36,387 nt of DNA, taken from the NCBI GenBank assembly GCA_902532595.1, contig CACAIN010000004.1, positions 1 through 36,387 of the forward strand. Reading direction: 5' to 3'. How positions within the stretch are numbered: the first letter of the stretch is position 1; each line of letters opens with the position of its first letter. A program made the position numbers and the translations under genes. The DNA comes from an uncultured Pelagibacteraceae bacterium. Lineage in GTDB: Bacteria > Pseudomonadota > Alphaproteobacteria > Pelagibacterales > Pelagibacteraceae. The notes beneath the pieces are model-generated. The model was not told the DNA's origin, did not search any database, and was given only the letters and a program-made list of their open reading frames with translations. Of the stretch, positions 24,825 to 33,569 are shown piece by piece.

Positions 24825-25165
24825 TAGATATTTGTAATTCCAAAAAGAGCTAAAATAGTTGTTACAGCGCCCGTTGTTCCAAGACTCTTAATAATCTTTT
24901 TTTCTTCACGAGCTATCATATTTCTCATTTCCTCTTTCGTAAAATCAGTTTCTTTTTTTTGGGCAAATTCGAGTTTTTCTTTTATGCTTTCTAAGGCTTT
25001 CTTTCGTATAAATTTCTTTCCATATTTTATTGATTGATCCTTAGCTTTCATGCCAGCATCTATCGAGACTTCAGCAGCTTTTTTGCCAGCATCTATTGAG
25101 ACTTCAGCAGCTTTTTTGCCAGCATCTATTGAGACCTTTGCTCCTTTTTTAATTTTATCTAACAT
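24824..25165 (-). CDS. Repeat protein with 11-residue amphipathic helix units
   Basis: A 113-residue protein of unknown function. Residues about 6-52 consist of 11-residue units, best seen in GKKAAEVSIDA, which occurs twice in perfect tandem with degenerate copies on both sides (GAKVSIDA, GMKAKDQSIKY, GKKFIRKKALE). Placed on an 11/3 helix, K2, E6, D10 and K3 fall on one face and V, A, A, S, G, A, I on the other. This resembles the hendecads of synuclein, LEA and apolipoproteins that bind membrane surfaces. The C-terminus (SLGTTGAVTTILALFGITNI) is hydrophobic and could insert in the membrane. Confidence 0.75.
   Translation of the reverse strand: MLDKIKKGAKVSIDAGKKAAEVSIDAGKKAAEVSIDAGMKAKDQSIKYGKKFIRKKALESIKEKLEFAQKKETDFTKEEMRNMIAREEKKIIKSLGTTGAVTTILALFGITNI
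25052..25150 (-). repeat. Three tandem 33-base units inside the repeat protein gene
   Basis: Units at 25052-25084, 25085-25117 and 25118-25150. The first two differ at a single base (tatcgag versus tattgag); the third is diverged in its last third. The period is exactly 33 bases, so copy number can change without a frameshift. The near identity of the first two indicates recent duplication. Confidence 0.9.
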
Positions 25166-25168
25166 AAA

Positions 25169-25876
25169 TTAATTTTCTTCTTCTTCATCCTCATCGTCTA
25201 TTTCGACTAAATTATTCATTATTGCTTCATAAACATCTGGTGTCACATCTTCAGGATTTGTTTCTAGTCCCATTGCCTCAAGTTGTTCTCTTATTAATTC
25301 TTCTTCTTTTGAAATAACTTCATTAATTTTAAACCTATCTTCTGCAATTTTATCTAATGCTTTTTGAACTTCTTCATCAACCATTTCATCGTGATCAGCT
25401 ATACTTAGGTCAAATCGTTCTTGTAACTCTTTTACGTATTCTTTTAATTCACTTAATGTTTTTTCATTTAATGATAAATTCCATCTATAAGGTTGAATAT
25501 CTTTTCTTTTAATAACATATTCATCGATCGGTGTTTCTTTATTAGACTCTTTTAGTTTTCCAAATTTTAAATAATTAAGCCTAAATGATATGTTGATTAA
25601 TCCTAATTTAAATAATTTTCGTTTTTCAACTATCGATAAATTCTTAAATTCTTTTTTTAATCTACTTGAAAATTCTGATTTGTATGTACTAATAAGTAAT
25701 TTACCTTCTTCAGTTGTAAATTCTTCTGTGTTTTCTTGTCTATATTTCTTTTTAAGATAAATAACATTGTCTTTAATTTGTTGAAGTTCTTTATAAATTT
25801 TTCTTACTTCAATTCTTTTTTTGATAAATCTTTTAATTTCAATTAAAATTTGTTTTTTGTATTCATCATTTGTCAT
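25169..25876 (-). CDS. Uncharacterised acidic-tailed helical protein
   Basis: No family recognised. The preferred start gives MTNDEYKKQILIEIKRFIKK (235 residues). An upstream ATG at 25924 would add MCCVQKHLKIKKLKLA, whose DNA looks like AT-rich spacer; neither has a clear Shine-Dalgarno sequence. The N-terminal half is basic and helical. A middle segment (VIKRKDIQPYRWNLSLNEKTL) breaks the helix. The C-terminal half is a likely coiled coil (about 150-200) ending in a strongly acidic tail EIDDEDEEEEN. It is the first gene of the minus-strand cluster, followed three bases later by the repeat protein gene. Confidence 0.72.
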   Translation of the reverse strand: MTNDEYKKQILIEIKRFIKKRIEVRKIYKELQQIKDNVIYLKKKYRQENTEEFTTEEGKLLISTYKSEFSSRLKKEFKNLSIVEKRKLFKLGLINISFRLNYLKFGKLKESNKETPIDEYVIKRKDIQPYRWNLSLNEKTLSELKEYVKELQERFDLSIADHDEMVDEEVQKALDKIAEDRFKINEVISKEEELIREQLEAMGLETNPEDVTPDVYEAIMNNLVEIDDEDEEEEN

Positions 25877-26012
25877 AGCTAATTTTAATTTTTTAATTTT
25901 TAAGTGCTTTTGTACGCAACACATTTCAACACAGTCGTGAGCACAATTCCAGCACAGTGAATCTAAAAAAGACGTGTTTTTTTAAAAATTTATTTAGGTT
26001 TTCTTTACGTTT

Positions 26013-26096
26013 TGGTGCGGTCGGAGAGACTCGAACTCTCACGGGAAACCCACACGCCCCTCAAGCGTGCCTGTCTACCAATTTCAGCACGACCGC
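26013..26096 (-). tRNA. tRNA-Leu (anticodon GAG)
   Basis: Read on the minus strand: 7-bp acceptor stem GCGGTCG / CGACCGC, D-loop with TTGGTAGAC, anticodon stem CACGC / GCGTG enclosing TTGAGGG (anticodon GAG), a variable arm of class II size (TGGGTTTCCCGT), T-arm GAGAG-TTCGAGT-CTCTC, discriminator A, and encoded CCA. It reads CUU and CUC codons. The small-gene cluster lies directly downstream of its 3' end. Confidence 0.97.
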
Positions 26097-26159
26097 ATAT
26101 ATATAATGCGACAATAAATGAATGACAATTTTAGTTCAAGTTGATAGATTAGAATAAGT

Positions 26160-27149
26160 ATGTCTGCGCAACAACAAAGTTTGCCAAGTTCCAAAGAGAT
26201 TTATAAAAAAATCTCTAAATTTATACCTGATGCTGAATGGAAAATTCATGCTCCATTGATTGAAAAAATTAATAAATTAAAAAAAGAGAAAAATGCAATT
26301 ATTCTTGCCCATAATTATCAGACACCCGAAATTTATCATGGGGTGGCAGATATTGCTGCTGACTCACTTGCTTTAGCAGTTGAAGCTTCTAAAACATCAG
26401 CAGATAAAATTATTTTATGTGGGGTTCACTTCATGGCTGAAACAGCAAAATTAATGAGCCCAGCTAAAAAAGTCTATTTACCAGATATGCAAGCTGGTTG
26501 CTCTTTAGCAAGTTCTATTACTGGAAAAGATGTGAGATTATTAAAAGAAAAATATCCAGGTGTGCCAGTTGTGTCTTATGTAAACACATCAGCTGATGTT
26601 AAAGCTGAAACAGATGTATGTTGTACATCTGCTAATGCTGTGAAAGTTGTTGAGTCACTTAATGTCAATAAAGTTATTTTTCTTCCCGACCAATATCTAG
26701 CAGACTATGTGTCTAAAAATACTAAAGTTAAAATTATTTCATGGAAAGGAACTTGTATAGTTCATGAACAATTTACAGGAAAAGAAATAGAAGATATTAA
26801 ATCACAAAATCCAGGGATAAAAGTTATTGCACACCCAGAATGTCCTCCAGATGTTATTAAAGCTTCTGACTTTGCTGGATCTACATCAGGTATGGTAAAA
26901 TATGTAAAAGAAAATCAACCTAAAAAAGTTATGCTAGTTACAGAATGTTCTATGAGTGATAACGTTGAAGCAGATAATCCTAACGTATCATTTATTAAAC
27001 CTTGTAATTTATGTCCTTACATGAAGAAAATAGACCTAGTGAAAATTTTAGATTGTTTAGAAAATGAAACAAACGAAATATTATTAGATGATAAAACTAT
27101 AGAAGCTGCTCGAAAATCTGTAATTAGAATGACTGAAATTGGTCGTTAG
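26160..27149 (+). CDS. nadA: Quinolinate synthase
   Basis: Condenses iminoaspartate with dihydroxyacetone phosphate to quinolinate for NAD synthesis, using a 4Fe-4S cluster. It has 329 residues. The triplicated domains show ILAHNYQTPEIYHGVADI, YVNTSADVKAETDVCCTSANA and AHPECPPDV. Probable cluster cysteines are in DMQAGCSLAS, VTECSMSDN or HPECPP, and NLCPYM. It starts with an ATG in the 63-base spacer after the divergent tRNA-Leu and is followed by nadC with almost no gap. Confidence 0.95.
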   Translation: MSAQQQSLPSSKEIYKKISKFIPDAEWKIHAPLIEKINKLKKEKNAIILAHNYQTPEIYHGVADIAADSLALAVEASKTSADKIILCGVHFMAETAKLMSPAKKVYLPDMQAGCSLASSITGKDVRLLKEKYPGVPVVSYVNTSADVKAETDVCCTSANAVKVVESLNVNKVIFLPDQYLADYVSKNTKVKIISWKGTCIVHEQFTGKEIEDIKSQNPGIKVIAHPECPPDVIKASDFAGSTSGMVKYVKENQPKKVMLVTECSMSDNVEADNPNVSFIKPCNLCPYMKKIDLVKILDCLENETNEILLDDKTIEAARKSVIRMTEIGR

Positions 27150-27153
27150 ATCA

Positions 27154-27987
27154 GTGCAAAAATTAAATCAAAAATATATTAATTCTGTTGTTAAAAAAGC
27201 TCTAGATGAAGACCTAAAGCCAAGAGGTGATATCACTACTAATTTAATTAGTCTTAAAAATAAAAAATCAAAAGCAAAAATCATTGCAAAGCAAAATGGA
27301 GTGATTGCCGGACTAGACTTTTGTAAAGCAGCTTTCAAATTAATAGGTAAAGAAACAAATTTTAAATCAAAGATAAAAGACGGAAAAAAGATTAAAAAAA
27401 ACAAAGTGATTGCTGAAATAAAAGCTAAAACAAAAACAATTTTAATTGCGGAAAGAACAGCATTAAATTTTCTAAATCATGCTTCGGGTATAGCTACTTT
27501 AACAAATAAATTTGTTAAAAAAGTTGGTAATAAAACTAAAATATGCTGTACTCGTAAAACTACACCAAATCTAAGATTGTTAGAAAAATATTCTGTAAAA
27601 AAAGGTGGAGGATATAACCATCGTTACAATTTAAGTGATGAGATATTAATTAAAGATAATCATATAAATGCTGAAAACAATTTAAAAAAATTAATCAAAA
27701 AAGCTATCAAAACTAAAAAAGTCATAACTGTAGAAATAGAAAATTCAAAACAATTAAATCAAGTTTTAGGTATAAAATTTAAAAGAATTTTATTCGACAA
27801 TATGAGCCCAAAACAATTAAAAAAATGTTTAAAAATTTGCAAAAATAAATATGAGACTGAGTACTCTGGCAACGCCACTCTCAAAAATATTAAGAAAATT
27901 TCAAATACAGGAATTAATAGAATATCTGTAGGAGTTATAACTCATAGCGCCAAATCTTTTGATGTTAGTTTAGAATTATCTTCTTAG
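27154..27987 (+). CDS. nadC: Nicotinate-nucleotide pyrophosphorylase (quinolinate phosphoribosyltransferase)
   Basis: Converts quinolinate and PRPP to nicotinate mononucleotide. Motifs are DEDLKPRGDITTNLI, ERTALNFLNHASGIATLT, TRKTTPNLRLLEKYSVKKGGG with the PRPP and quinolinate-binding Arg and Lys residues, and ILIKDNH. The start is uncertain. GTG at 27154 (MQKLNQKYIN) fits the family N-terminus and avoids overlap with nadA; TTG at 27139 would overlap nadA by 11 bases. It is unusually lysine-rich. Its 3' end overlaps convergent ppdK by 12 bases. Confidence 0.92.
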   Translation: MQKLNQKYINSVVKKALDEDLKPRGDITTNLISLKNKKSKAKIIAKQNGVIAGLDFCKAAFKLIGKETNFKSKIKDGKKIKKNKVIAEIKAKTKTILIAERTALNFLNHASGIATLTNKFVKKVGNKTKICCTRKTTPNLRLLEKYSVKKGGGYNHRYNLSDEILIKDNHINAENNLKKLIKKAIKTKKVITVEIENSKQLNQVLGIKFKRILFDNMSPKQLKKCLKICKNKYETEYSGNATLKNIKKISNTGINRISVGVITHSAKSFDVSLELSS

Positions 27988-30636
27988 TTCAGCTTGAGCA
28001 GCAGCCAATCTTGCAACAGGAACTCTAAACGGCGAACAGGAAACATAATTCAAACCAGTTCTAGAACAAAACTCAATACTTTTTGGATCACCTCCATGTT
28101 CACCACAAATGCCTAATTTAAGTTTTTTATTTGCTTTTTTTCCTCTAGAAGAAGCTAATTCAACAAGTTCACCTACCCCACTTTGATCAATACTTACAAA
28201 TGGATCGATTTCGAAAATTTTATTATCAATATAATCGTTTAAAAATTTGCCGGAGTCATCACGACTAATACCTAACGTAGTTTGTGTTAAGTCGTTAGTT
28301 CCAAAACTAAAAAAATCTGCATGTTTTGAGATTGATTTAGCTTGTAAAGCAGCTCTAGGTAATTCAATCATTGTTCCTATGATATAATCTAATTTAGTTT
28401 TATTTTTTAATTCAATTTTTTTAGCTATTCTTTTTACTAAAGCTCTTAAAATTTTTAATTCTGTATCTGTTGATACTAGTGGTATCATTATTTCAACAAA
28501 CGCTGCTTTTAATTTTTCTTTCTTGAGTTCAATCAGTGCTTCAAAGATAGCTTCACATTGCATCTCATAAATTTCAGGAAATGAAATACCTAGTCTACAT
28601 CCTCTATGACCTAACATTGGATTTTCTTCATGAAGCTCTGCAATTCTATCTTTAATTTCTTTAGATGATAAATTTAAAGATCGTGCAACTTCCTCTATAT
28701 CCTTTTCTGCTTTAGGTAAAAACTCATGCAAAGGTGGGTCTAATAACCTTACTGTAACAGGCAAACCAGACATAACTTTAAATATTTTTTTAAAATCATC
28801 TTTTTGATGAGGTAAAAGCTTTAACAACGCATGATTTCTATCTTCTATAGATTTAGATAAAATCATTTGTCTTACTGATAAAATCCTTTCTTCATCAAAA
28901 AACATATGTTCTGTTCTACAAAGACCAATGCCTTCTGCACCGAATTCTCTCGCTGTTTTACTATCTGCTTCCGTCTCTGCATTAGTTCTAACTTTTAATT
29001 TTCTAAATTCGTCAGCCCATTTCATAATTGTAGAAAAATATCCAGATATCTCAGGTTGAACCGTTGGAACTAATCCTTTCATCACTTTGCCGCTTCCTCC
29101 ATCAATAGTTATGATATCTCCTTCTTTTATAATCTCATTGCCTGCTTTAAATTTTTTTGTTTCATAATCAATTGTAATTTCGCTTGAACCAGATACACAA
29201 GGTCTTCCCATACCTCTAGCAACTACTGCTGCGTGGCTTGTCATCCCGCCTCGAGCCGTCAAAATCCCTTTTGCAGCATGCATGCCGTGAATATCCTCAG
29301 GTGAAGTTTCTAATCTGACTAATATTGTGTCTTGCATCATTCCGTTAAGCCTTTCAGCTTCATCGGCTGTGAAAACAACTTTTCCACTTGCAGCTCCTGG
29401 TGATGCAGGCAACCCTGAAGCAATAATTTCTTTTTTAACTTTTTCATCTAATGTTGGATGTAACAATGTATCGAGTGTATTAGGATCAATTCTTAGTATT
29501 GCTTCTTTTTTTGAAATTAATTTTTCTTTAACCATATCTACAGCAATTTTAATTGCTGCTTTTGCTGTTCTTTTTCCAGATCTAGTCTGTAGCATCCATA
29601 ATTTTTTATTTTCAACAGTAAACTCAATATCTTGCATATCTCGATAATGTTTTTCTAATTTGACAAAAACTTTTGCAAGCTGTTCGTAAACTTTTGGCAT
29701 AGCCTCTTCCATCGAAAGTTCTTTGGAGCCTGAGTCTAGTTTAGCTTTTTTTGTAATGTGTTGAGGCGTTCTTGTTCCAGCAACTACGTCTTCTCCTTGA
29801 GCATTGATTAAAAACTCACCAAAGAATAGTTTTTCTCCTGTTGAAGGGTTTCTAGTAAAAGCTACTCCAGTAGAACAATCTTTTCCCATATTTCCAAAAA
29901 CCATTGCCTGCACGTTTACTGCTGTTCCCCAATGATCTGGTATCTGATTTAATTTTCTATAAGTCTTGGCTCTTTGACTTTCCCAAGATAAAAATACTGC
30001 GTTAACTGCTCCGTAAAGCTGTTGTTTGACATCTTGCGGAAAGTTAATTTTTTTTTCTTTTTTGACTAATTCTTTAAAATTTTTAATTAATCCGTCCCAA
30101 TCACTTTCATCAAGATCTGTATCTAGTAGAACTCCTTTGGTAAGTTTATAATTATCAATCAATTCTTCAAATAAGTGCCCCTCGATACCTAGAACGACAT
30201 TACTATACATTTGAATAAACCTTCTATAACTATCTTTCGCAAATCGACCATTAGAAGTTTTGTTTCTTAAAGCCTCTACGGTTTTATCATTAAGACCAAG
30301 ATTTAATATTGTGTCCATCATGCCCGGCATTGAAACTCTCGCACCCGATCTTACTGACACTAGCAATGGATCTTTTAAATCACCAAATTTCTTTTTGGTT
30401 TTCTTTTCAATTTTTTTTAATTCTTCTTCAATATTTTTAATTATTTTATTTGGTAATTTTTTTTTATTTTTATAAAAAATATCGCATACACTTGTCGATA
30501 TTGTAAAACCTGGAGGAACAGGTAGACCAAGTCTTCCCATTTCACCAAGATTTGCTCCTTTGCCACCTAATATATATTTTTTGTTTTTTAGTTTTTTTAC
30601 TGATTTATCATCAAAACTAAATATTACTTTTGTCAT
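27976..30636 (-). CDS. ppdK: Pyruvate, phosphate dikinase
   Basis: Interconverts pyruvate, ATP and phosphate with PEP, AMP and pyrophosphate. It has 886 residues. The N-terminal ATP-grasp domain opens with LGGKGANLGEMGRLGLPVPP. The swivelling phosphohistidine domain has the catalytic His in GGMTSHAAVVARGMGRPC. The C-terminal PEP/pyruvate barrel shows GIGLCRTEHMFF, ENPMLGHRGCRLG, FFSFGTNDLTQTTLG and the catalytic cysteine in GICGEHGGD. It likely allows PEP synthesis from pyruvate. Its ATG overlaps the glyS stop by one base, so it is coupled to the glyQS run. Confidence 0.97.
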   Translation of the reverse strand: MTKVIFSFDDKSVKKLKNKKYILGGKGANLGEMGRLGLPVPPGFTISTSVCDIFYKNKKKLPNKIIKNIEEELKKIEKKTKKKFGDLKDPLLVSVRSGARVSMPGMMDTILNLGLNDKTVEALRNKTSNGRFAKDSYRRFIQMYSNVVLGIEGHLFEELIDNYKLTKGVLLDTDLDESDWDGLIKNFKELVKKEKKINFPQDVKQQLYGAVNAVFLSWESQRAKTYRKLNQIPDHWGTAVNVQAMVFGNMGKDCSTGVAFTRNPSTGEKLFFGEFLINAQGEDVVAGTRTPQHITKKAKLDSGSKELSMEEAMPKVYEQLAKVFVKLEKHYRDMQDIEFTVENKKLWMLQTRSGKRTAKAAIKIAVDMVKEKLISKKEAILRIDPNTLDTLLHPTLDEKVKKEIIASGLPASPGAASGKVVFTADEAERLNGMMQDTILVRLETSPEDIHGMHAAKGILTARGGMTSHAAVVARGMGRPCVSGSSEITIDYETKKFKAGNEIIKEGDIITIDGGSGKVMKGLVPTVQPEISGYFSTIMKWADEFRKLKVRTNAETEADSKTAREFGAEGIGLCRTEHMFFDEERILSVRQMILSKSIEDRNHALLKLLPHQKDDFKKIFKVMSGLPVTVRLLDPPLHEFLPKAEKDIEEVARSLNLSSKEIKDRIAELHEENPMLGHRGCRLGISFPEIYEMQCEAIFEALIELKKEKLKAAFVEIMIPLVSTDTELKILRALVKRIAKKIELKNKTKLDYIIGTMIELPRAALQAKSISKHADFFSFGTNDLTQTTLGISRDDSGKFLNDYIDNKIFEIDPFVSIDQSGVGELVELASSRGKKANKKLKLGICGEHGGDPKSIEFCSRTGLNYVSCSPFRVPVARLAAAQAELRR

Positions 30637-32690
30637 TAAAGACCCTCTAATTTCGAAAAATTAATAAAATTATTAAATGTATCACAAAACATTTTTAAAA
30701 GTTCTAATCTATTGTTCTTAATATCTTGATTTTCGTCATTTACAACCACATTGTCAAAAAAATTATCTGTAAATTTTTTTGTTTCTGATAGCCTAATTAA
30801 TAAGTTTTCATAATCTTTATTGCTTTCTTTTACTGTAAAGGCTTTTCGTATTTCATTAATCTTCTCAAATAATATTTTTTCTTCCTCTGTTCTAAAGAGT
30901 ACTGCATCTGGCCTGCCAACAATTTCTTTCTCGGCTTTTTCAGTAATATTAGAGGCTCTTTTATATGAACTGATTGCGTTTATTCCTACGTCTTTATTAA
31001 TATATTTATTCATCAAAAGATTTTTTTTATAAAGATCTAAGAAATTATCACTAGTATGAGAACTAATTGAAGCTTCGATAATGTCAGTTTTTATATTTTT
31101 TAATTTTAAAATATTTTTCATTCTTTCTTTTAAAAAATCAAGCACTTCGACTTCTGTCTTTTCATTTATGGTTTCAACTCCTTGTTCTTCATAAAGTCTG
31201 ATTGCGTAATTTATAAGGTCTCTTAATCTAATTGATAATTTATTCTCAATAATAATTCTTAATAAACCAATTGCTGATCTTCTAAGAGCGAAAGGGTCTT
31301 TTGAGCTAGTTGGTTTTTCATTTATGAGAAAAAAACCCACCAAACTATCTATCTTATCTACAATAGCGATTGAGTAGCTAAAAGGTTTCTTTGGTATTGC
31401 AGAGGTTAAGCCTGTTGGAAGATAATGTTCACTTATAGAATTTGCAACATCCTCTTCGAAACCTTGGGCTAAAGCAAAATATTTTCCCATAACGCCTTGT
31501 AATTCTGGATATTCTCCTACTAAATCTGAACATAAATCTGATTTTGAAATAGATGCAGCAACCTGAACTTTTTCTTTATTAATATTTAATTCATCTGAAA
31601 GTAAGCTAGCTAAGTTTCTAATTCTTTGAGTCTTGTCATAAATAGTTCCAATCTTTTCATAGAATGTAATTTTTTTAAGATGAGCTATTTGTTTTATGAG
31701 GTTCTTAGATCTATCTTTTTCCCAAAAGAATTTGGCATCAGAGAGGCGTGCATCTACAACTCTTTTATTTCCTTCTGAAATAAGTTTTTTCTCATCTTTT
31801 TTGTTAGCAACAACAAAAAAATTATTTGTTAGTCTATCTCGACTATCAAATATAGGAAAGTATCTTTGATGTTTTTCAAGTGTAGAAATAATTATTTCCT
31901 CAGGAATTTTTAAGTACTCTTTATCAAAATTGGCCAACAATACATTAGGGTTTTCTACAATATTAATAACTTCCTCTAAAAGTCGTTGGTTGTACTTTTC
32001 TTTATAGTTTTTTAATTTTGAAACTGAATTAAATCTTTTCAATATTATTTTTTGTCTTTCGTTTTGGTCTACAATAATTTCGTTGCTTTTAAGAAATGAA
32101 AAATAAGCTTTAAAACTATTAATTTTTTTTGATTTTCTAATTAAATCTTGTTCTATAATAATATTGTCTGTCGACTCTAAATGATGGTACCTAAATGATA
32201 ATTTTTTACCACCAAATATTGTAAATATTGATCTAAGTGGCCTTCCCCACATCAAATTATTTTTCGACCATTTCATAGATTTTTTCCAGCTAATTCCCGT
32301 CATTGCTTTTGGCAAAATATCAATCAATAAATCTTCTACTAAAAGTTTTTTTTCTGCAGTTTTTATAAAGTAAAATTCACCTTTTTCTGTTTTTTTTTTA
32401 AATAGATCTTTTTCAGAAGCATTACGAGACTTAGTAAAGCCTTGTAGAATGTTTTCTGGAACTCCTACTTTAGGTCCCTTAATTTCTTTTGATTTAACGG
32501 CAATTTTTTCTGGGATACCTTTTATATAAATGCTTAATCTAGTTGGGCTAGAATATTCCAAACAATCTTTATATTGAATTCCTTCTTCTTCTAGAGATTT
32601 CTCAATTTGTTGTTTAAGTTGAGTTCTGGCATTAATTTGAAGTTGAGGTGGTATTTCTTCGCTATATAGTTCAAGCAAAAATTCAGACAT
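30636..32690 (-). CDS. glyS: Glycyl-tRNA synthetase beta subunit
   Basis: The beta chain of the bacterial alpha2beta2 glycyl-tRNA synthetase; it binds tRNA. It has 684 residues, the usual length. The N-terminus MSEFLLELYSEEIPPQLQ and the internal KHQRYFPIFD and ALAQGFEEDVANSISEHYLPTG are characteristic, as is the DKIDSLVGFFLINEKPTSSKDPFALRR HD-like segment (split here for length: DKIDSLVGFFLI, then KPTSSKDPFALRR). It begins six bases after glyQ. Confidence 0.97.
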   Translation of the reverse strand: MSEFLLELYSEEIPPQLQINARTQLKQQIEKSLEEEGIQYKDCLEYSSPTRLSIYIKGIPEKIAVKSKEIKGPKVGVPENILQGFTKSRNASEKDLFKKKTEKGEFYFIKTAEKKLLVEDLLIDILPKAMTGISWKKSMKWSKNNLMWGRPLRSIFTIFGGKKLSFRYHHLESTDNIIIEQDLIRKSKKINSFKAYFSFLKSNEIIVDQNERQKIILKRFNSVSKLKNYKEKYNQRLLEEVINIVENPNVLLANFDKEYLKIPEEIIISTLEKHQRYFPIFDSRDRLTNNFFVVANKKDEKKLISEGNKRVVDARLSDAKFFWEKDRSKNLIKQIAHLKKITFYEKIGTIYDKTQRIRNLASLLSDELNINKEKVQVAASISKSDLCSDLVGEYPELQGVMGKYFALAQGFEEDVANSISEHYLPTGLTSAIPKKPFSYSIAIVDKIDSLVGFFLINEKPTSSKDPFALRRSAIGLLRIIIENKLSIRLRDLINYAIRLYEEQGVETINEKTEVEVLDFLKERMKNILKLKNIKTDIIEASISSHTSDNFLDLYKKNLLMNKYINKDVGINAISSYKRASNITEKAEKEIVGRPDAVLFRTEEEKILFEKINEIRKAFTVKESNKDYENLLIRLSETKKFTDNFFDNVVVNDENQDIKNNRLELLKMFCDTFNNFINFSKLEGL

Positions 32691-32696
32691 AATTTA

Positions 32697-33569
32697 TTAA
32701 ACTTGCGTACTTAACCAAAGTGCTCCACACCCTTTAGCGAGTTCTCTTATTCTGTTTATGTAACCAGTTCTTTCTGCAACTCCAATTACACCTCTAGCAT
32801 CAAGTAAATTAAATATATGACTTGCTTTTAAGCATTGATCGTATGCAGGTAAAGAAAGTTTTTTATCTAGTAAAGATTTACATTCATTTTCACATGACTC
32901 AAAATTTTTCAATAAATTTTCAGTGTTAGCAAATTCAAAATTATATGCAGAAAATTCTTTTTCTGCTTGTAAAAACACATCTTTATATTTTACTCCTTGA
33001 TTATTCCAATCAAGATCAAAGACATTTTTTTTTCCTTGAACAAACATACATAATCTTTCTAAACCATAAGTCATTTCAACTGGAACAGGTTTGCATTCTA
33101 ATCCTGTCATTTGTTGAAAATAAGTAAATTGTGTTATTTCCATACCATCACACCAAACTTCCCAACCCAATCCTGCTGCACCTAATGTCGGACTTTCCCA
33201 ATCATCTTCAACAAAACGTATGTCATGATTTTTAACATCAATTCCAATGGCAGATAAACTTTTCAAATAAGTTTGCTTAATATTATCAGGAGAAGGTTTG
33301 ATTATAACTTGATACTGATAATAATGTTGCAGTCGATTTGGATTTTCTCCATACCTTCCATCTGTTGGTCTTCTTGAAGGCTGCACATAAGCTGCTTTCC
33401 ACGGGTTAGGTCCTAGAGATCTTAAAGTTGTTGCTGGATGAAAAGTTCCTGCTCCCACTTCTAAATCGTAAGGTTGTAGAATTATACAACCATACTTTCC
33501 CCAAAATTTTTGCAAATTCATTATAATCTCTTGAAAGGATAAAGATTTTAATTTTTTTTTAGTTGGCAT
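32697..33569 (-). CDS. glyQ: Glycyl-tRNA synthetase alpha subunit
   Basis: The catalytic chain of the heterotetrameric glycyl-tRNA synthetase, class II fold. It has 290 residues. Diagnostic stretches are [55 protein letters not shown] (motif 2 region) and [19 protein letters not shown]. It is directly preceded by the S49 peptidase gene with no gap and followed by glyS, an order also seen in other alphaproteobacteria. Confidence 0.97.
   Translation of the reverse strand: MPTKKKLKSLSFQEIIMNLQKFWGKYGCIILQPYDLEVGAGTFHPATTLRSLGPNPWKAAYVQPSRRPTDGRYGENPNRLQHYYQYQVIIKPSPDNIKQTYLKSLSAIGIDVKNHDIRFVEDDWESPTLGAAGLGWEVWCDGMEITQFTYFQQMTGLECKPVPVEMTYGLERLCMFVQGKKNVFDLDWNNQGVKYKDVFLQAEKEFSAYNFEFANTENLLKNFESCENECKSLLDKKLSLPAYDQCLKASHIFNLLDARGVIGVAERTGYINRIRELAKGCGALWLSTQV

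Noticed and set aside
25925-26012. Repeated AGCACA-like words between the acidic-tailed gene and tRNA-Leu, considered as a second tRNA fragment.
   Set aside because: The similarity to the tRNA 5' end is limited to about six bases and cannot be told from chance.
26100-26128. Possible promoter for tRNA-Leu: TTGTCA and TATATA, 17 bases apart, on the minus strand.
   Set aside because: The -10 element would lie only three bases before the mature tRNA 5' end, so transcription would start inside the tRNA.
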